DNA from: Pseudomonadota bacterium
Lineage (GTDB): Bacteria > Myxococcota_A > Bradymonadia > UBA4248
Direction: 5' to 3'
Assembly: GCA_017441205.1 (NCBI GenBank)
Contig: JAFRYG010000020.1
Coordinates: 1 to 57,915 of the forward strand
DNA: 57,915 nucleotides
Below, in pieces: positions 54,799-57,915 of this stretch (position 1 is the first letter of the stretch; each line of letters starts with the position of its first letter). The notes beneath the pieces are model-generated. The model was given only the letters and a program-made list of their open reading frames with translations. It had not been told where the DNA came from and searched no databases. Position numbers and translations under genes: made by a program.

Positions 54799-54868
54799 GG
54801 CGCCGGCGTATTGAGGCAAAGCCGAAAAGCCGGCGCCATGGCGCGTATTGCAGAGCAATAGCGCCATG
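54799..54868. repeat. Two adjacent bulged hairpins
   Basis: 54799-54837: GGCGCCGGC, unpaired G, TATTGAGGC, AAA, GCCGAAAA, GCCGGCGCC. 54837-54868: CATGGCGC, unpaired G, TATTGC, AGA, GCAATA, GCGCCATG. They fill the gap between the GH43 gene's stop and the kinase start. Confidence 0.88.
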
Positions 54869-54878
54869 ATATAAAAGC

Positions 54879-57428
54879 TCAACGAATTACAGGCTGCGAC
54901 CGATACATCGGCGCAGAATACATTTGCGGCCAGTCATCGATCCAGTCAATGCGATCGACAGCCACGACGCGCTTTCCGCCATTATTATATCCGACAGCGC
55001 CTTCTATCCATGTATGATAGATGTGGAACCATTCTCCAGATGGCGCCTGAAGTACGGATCCATGTCCCGGTCCCTGGAAATGGCCCTGGGAGTGCAGAAT
55101 AGATCCACTGTGTTTTGTATATGGCCCAAGAAGCGATTTTGACCGGGCCACGCCAACGGCATATCTTGATGAAGCATATCCATTGGCACTATAGAATAAA
55201 TAATAATATGAACCGCGCTTTATCAGCCATGGACCTTCGATGAGCGATCCTTCCCAGTTCTGATCATTCGTCAAAATCTGCGTCGGTTTGCCCACGAGCG
55301 AGAGTCCGTCTTTGGTCAGTTCCTGAATAAAAACAGGTGTTTTTTTGCCCAAAGCATTGCCGTCATCTTTCCACAATACATAATTTTTACCATCACTGTC
55401 GGTAAAGTGACTGGCATCAATGACGCCAACATTATCCTTGCATACGAGCGGTTGTCCTTTATCTTTATATGGCCCAGTGACTTTATCGGAAGTTCCGACA
55501 CCGACACAGTATCTGCCCGTATTTTTGTTTCTGACGCTATAATATATATTATAGTGATTATCTACTTTATGAAGTTCAGGTGCCCAGAAATTATCTTTTG
55601 CCCAGGATGGACCGCTGCCATTTTTGAAGGCATAACCGACATTTGTCCAATTGACCAAATCCTTGGAAGATCTCATGTAATACGCATCAGTCGTATTTCC
55701 GCCCGTCCCGACGACATAATATGTACCGTCGACGAGAATCGCCCCGGGATCCGGGAAATCTGAGGGAATCACGGGATTCAGGAACAATGGTCCGCACTGG
55801 GTATAACGAAGTGCCATTTTACAGGCTCCGCTAAAATAGGGTGTCCAGCCATTCGAAAGCGTGACGTGATCGCCGGAACACAGACCGCTCCAGGTGACGA
55901 CACCTTTGACATCATCGTAATAATTGGTGTTGCCAGGTGCAGGTTTCCAGTTGGAGTTGTATTTGACGCGCGTTCTGCAAACATTGTCTTCGCCGCAATT
56001 ACCTGTGTAATTGAGAGAAATCAGGCAGCTGTACCCCTTAAAGTACGGCTTCCACCCATTCGAGAGCGTCGCATAGGAATTGCCGCCCTCTTCCTGACAA
56101 TTGCCATCCCACGTTACCTTGCCGTCCACTTCATCTACATTGCTCGGATGGTTTGGCCCATGGTTCCACGTCGATCCATATTCTATCCGCGTATGGCACG
56201 GCTTGACACATGCGGAAGTATTGAGTGAGCAATCGGCATTGCAGCTCAATGCTTTTCCGGAGGGCAGTTCAGTTCCCGACGGACACTTGGCATTATTGAG
56301 ATTGGTGCCGTCACAGGCTTCGCCCTCGTCGATCTGACCATTGCCGCACCGCGTACATGCGTCTGTATTCAGCGTGCAGTCACTGCGACAGCTCAGGGCA
56401 GTTTCTTTGGGCAATACCATTCCATCCGGACATGCAGCCCCCTCGGGCATCGACGTTCCATCACAGACTTCGCCTTCATCGATCTGACCATTGCCGCATC
56501 GCGTGCAGGCATCTGTATTCAAAGTACAATCACTGCGACAGCTCAGGGCAGTACCTTCGGGCAGAATCATTCCCTCCGCACAGGCCGCCCCTTCAGGCAT
56601 CAACGTACCATCACATTCCTCGCCCTCATCGATCTGACCATTGCCGCACTGCGTACAAACATCCATCCCCAGCGAACAGTCCGGCTGGCAGGTTATCTGC
56701 ATCCCTTCGGGCAAAAAGAAGCCCTCCGGACATGAAACATCTTCCGGCAGCAGCTCGCCATCACAGGTTTCTCCCTCGTCGATCTGACCATTGCCGCACT
56801 GCGTACAAACATCCATATCCAGTGAACAGTCCGGGCGACAGGTTATCTGCATCCCTTCGGGCAAAAAGAAGCCCTCCGGACATGAAACATCTTCCGGCAG
56901 CGATTCACCGTCGCAGGTTTCTCCATCATCAATCTGACCATTGCCGCACTGCGAACAGGCATCTGTATTCAGCGAACAATCTGAATTGCAGGTTATATCC
57001 ATGCCTTCCGGCAATACAGTATTCCCCGGACATGCGGCTTCGCCGGAAATCAAATCACCGTCACATATTTCACCTTCATCCAGCTGCTCATTGCCGCACT
57101 TCTGCCCATCACCCTGTTTTTGAGGATCCTGCTTTTCGGGATCCTGCTTTTCGGGATCCTGCTTTTCGGGATCACTTTTTTTGGCACAATCCGAAACATC
57201 GAGTTTACAGAGCTCAGTACACACAATGTTTTTTCCGTCAGGCAACGACATTCCCTTCGGACATGAGGCATCTTCAGGAAATTCCGAACCATCACATTCC
57301 TCTCCATCATCCAGCTGGCCATTGCCGCACAATTCCGTGCCCGTTGCCAGAATATCGTTCGAACAAGCCGGCAAAACCACGAATGACGCACACAAACACC
57401 CCAATGTCATCCATCGATGCTTTCTCAT
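54879..57428 (-). CDS. Cys-rich repeat lipoprotein with C-terminal GH43 arabinanase-like domain
   Basis: 849 residues from ATG 57428 (GGAGGG nearby). Signal peptide with lipobox LPAC; seven myxobacterial-type Cys-rich repeats (CGNGQIDEGE-CDG ... C---C-LN-D-C) interrupted after the first by a DPEKQ linker; two related beta modules of about 60-70 residues (TRIEYGSTWNHGP and TRVKYNSNWKPAP), perhaps carbohydrate-binding; then a GH43 five-bladed propeller with DFPDPG (base Asp, about 557), VIDASHF (about 670) and IEGPW (acid Glu, about 731). Predicted surface enzyme acting on arabinan or arabinoxylan; substrate is inferred from family. Confidence 0.88.
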   Translation of the reverse strand: MRKHRWMTLGCLCASFVVLPACSNDILATGTELCGNGQLDDGEECDGSEFPEDASCPKGMSLPDGKNIVCTELCKLDVSDCAKKSDPEKQDPEKQDPEKQDPQKQGDGQKCGNEQLDEGEICDGDLISGEAACPGNTVLPEGMDITCNSDCSLNTDACSQCGNGQIDDGETCDGESLPEDVSCPEGFFLPEGMQITCRPDCSLDMDVCTQCGNGQIDEGETCDGELLPEDVSCPEGFFLPEGMQITCQPDCSLGMDVCTQCGNGQIDEGEECDGTLMPEGAACAEGMILPEGTALSCRSDCTLNTDACTRCGNGQIDEGEVCDGTSMPEGAACPDGMVLPKETALSCRSDCTLNTDACTRCGNGQIDEGEACDGTNLNNAKCPSGTELPSGKALSCNADCSLNTSACVKPCHTRIEYGSTWNHGPNHPSNVDEVDGKVTWDGNCQEEGGNSYATLSNGWKPYFKGYSCLISLNYTGNCGEDNVCRTRVKYNSNWKPAPGNTNYYDDVKGVVTWSGLCSGDHVTLSNGWTPYFSGACKMALRYTQCGPLFLNPVIPSDFPDPGAILVDGTYYVVGTGGNTTDAYYMRSSKDLVNWTNVGYAFKNGSGPSWAKDNFWAPELHKVDNHYNIYYSVRNKNTGRYCVGVGTSDKVTGPYKDKGQPLVCKDNVGVIDASHFTDSDGKNYVLWKDDGNALGKKTPVFIQELTKDGLSLVGKPTQILTNDQNWEGSLIEGPWLIKRGSYYYLFYSANGYASSRYAVGVARSKSLLGPYTKHSGSILHSQGHFQGPGHGSVLQAPSGEWFHIYHTWIEGAVGYNNGGKRVVAVDRIDWIDDWPQMYSAPMYRSQPVIR
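57120..57180 (-). repeat. 15-bp tandem repeat coding the DPEKQ linker
   Basis: GGATCCTGCTTTTCG repeats four times with small changes, encoding (DPEKQ)n between the first and second Cys-rich repeats. Likely length-variable. Confidence 0.85.
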
Positions 57429-57639
57429 AATCCCTCCCTCTGCTGTCATTTGATAACCATAACTAAATCTGATGCCAGATACATCAACCGCCGCAAAACA
57501 GAACCGCTCACTCGCTATTCATTGTTTCAGGCACACAGATATTAGCATCTTATTTGCAATCGTGGGGGGAAATTTCGATTTAAATATCATTTGGCATGTT
57601 TCACGATATTTCTGAATTTCCACGAGGGATGCCAGAATC

Positions 57640-57888
57640 ATCACTTTTTTTAAGTTTGTTGGGGGCAGTGGCCCCCTGCGGCGCTATTTGCAAAGCAAAT
57701 ACGCGCCTTCCCCCACTGCGGGGGACTTCAAGATAATACGCCCCCGCAACGCCCCCAATCCAAACAATCCGCCTCAGTTCGCAAGAGGCCATTCACTTCG
57801 CCTCCCTCGCCAGTCGGCGCTCCGGCTCGTGCCTGGCCGTTGCTCACTGGGCTCTGCGATTCGCACCGTTCACAGGACGGTGCGAATC
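57640..57888. repeat. Repeats in the terminal gap 57429-57915
   Basis: 57680-57707: GGCGC, TATTTGC, AAA, GCAAATA, unpaired C, GCGCC, enclosed by GCAGTGG / CCACTGC (about 57665-57718). Next to it a CCCCC-ACTGC-GGGGGACTT palindrome like the hsdM insertion. 57858-57888: 12-bp arms GATTCGCACCGT / ACGGTGCGAATC. No gene recognised; the upstream part 57429-57600 should hold the GH43 promoter, but no clear boxes are seen. Confidence 0.75.
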
Positions 57889-57915
57889 TCGGCCCCCGCA
57901 ACGCCCCGCAAAACA

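Noticed and set aside
56357-57430. 357-codon plus-strand open frame opposite the Cys-rich repeats
   Set aside because: His/Ser/Arg-rich translation produced by repeats on the complementary strand; no start signal.

Overview
The window looks like a chromosomal segment of a myxobacteria-like member of the former Deltaproteobacteria (Myxococcota or a close relative). Evidence is the abundance of eukaryote-type Ser/Thr kinases, a Cys-rich repeat exoprotein with CGNGQIDEGE motifs, many lipoproteins and a sensor-like protein whose C-terminus resembles the MXAN_5187 domain. Base composition is moderate rather than the very high G+C of soil myxobacteria. A secreted GH43 arabinanase-like enzyme and an SH3b-NlpC/P60 protein would fit a host- or plant-polymer-associated life, but the species cannot be named from the sequence.

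Layout. 0-17 kb is core: recJ and a branched-chain aminotransferase; a kinase-lipoprotein pair; tlyA; a large membrane sensor-like protein; an operon of tandem pseudokinase, anchored exoprotein and MurJ; a YkgJ-type Fe-S protein; ruvB-ruvA; trmL. 17-37 kb is an accessory and defence island: three DUF1016 (YhcG/PDDEXK) genes plus one fragment, a VapBC-like pair, two DUF4143 ATPases, an XRE-ImmA regulator with a frameshifted PIN toxin, and a type I restriction-modification system (hsdM, hsdS, DUF1016, hsdR, YgjP-like metallopeptidase) carrying a YoeB-type toxin-antitoxin pair on the opposite strand. 37-58 kb returns to housekeeping and surface functions: glutathione peroxidase lipoprotein, serC, a small outer-membrane protein, a TPR protein, SH3b-NlpC/P60, a PfkB kinase, an Rpn-like nuclease, a carboxypeptidase-regulatory-like protein, a membrane Fe-S oxidoreductase with a DUF434 partner, a DUF3332 lipoprotein, ruvC overlapping a membrane Ser/Thr kinase, and the Cys-rich GH43 lipoprotein.

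Two patterns stand out. First, nearly every longer intergenic gap holds short hairpins of one architecture: outer arm - GC[G]TAT - variable inner arm - about 3-nt loop - complementary inner arm - ATAGC - complementary outer arm, with a conserved single unpaired base (G, or C on the other strand). Arms differ from locus to locus but complement each other, so structure rather than sequence is conserved. In the island several copies form a composite 83-bp unit with a second inverted repeat. Second, the MurJ flippase gene is coupled to a protein containing two kinase folds that both lost catalytic residues, next to a membrane-anchored exoprotein. This recalls the actinobacterial MurJ-pseudokinase fusion but is built from separate genes.

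Limits: functions are assigned by reading motifs. No database search, structure prediction or base-composition count was run.
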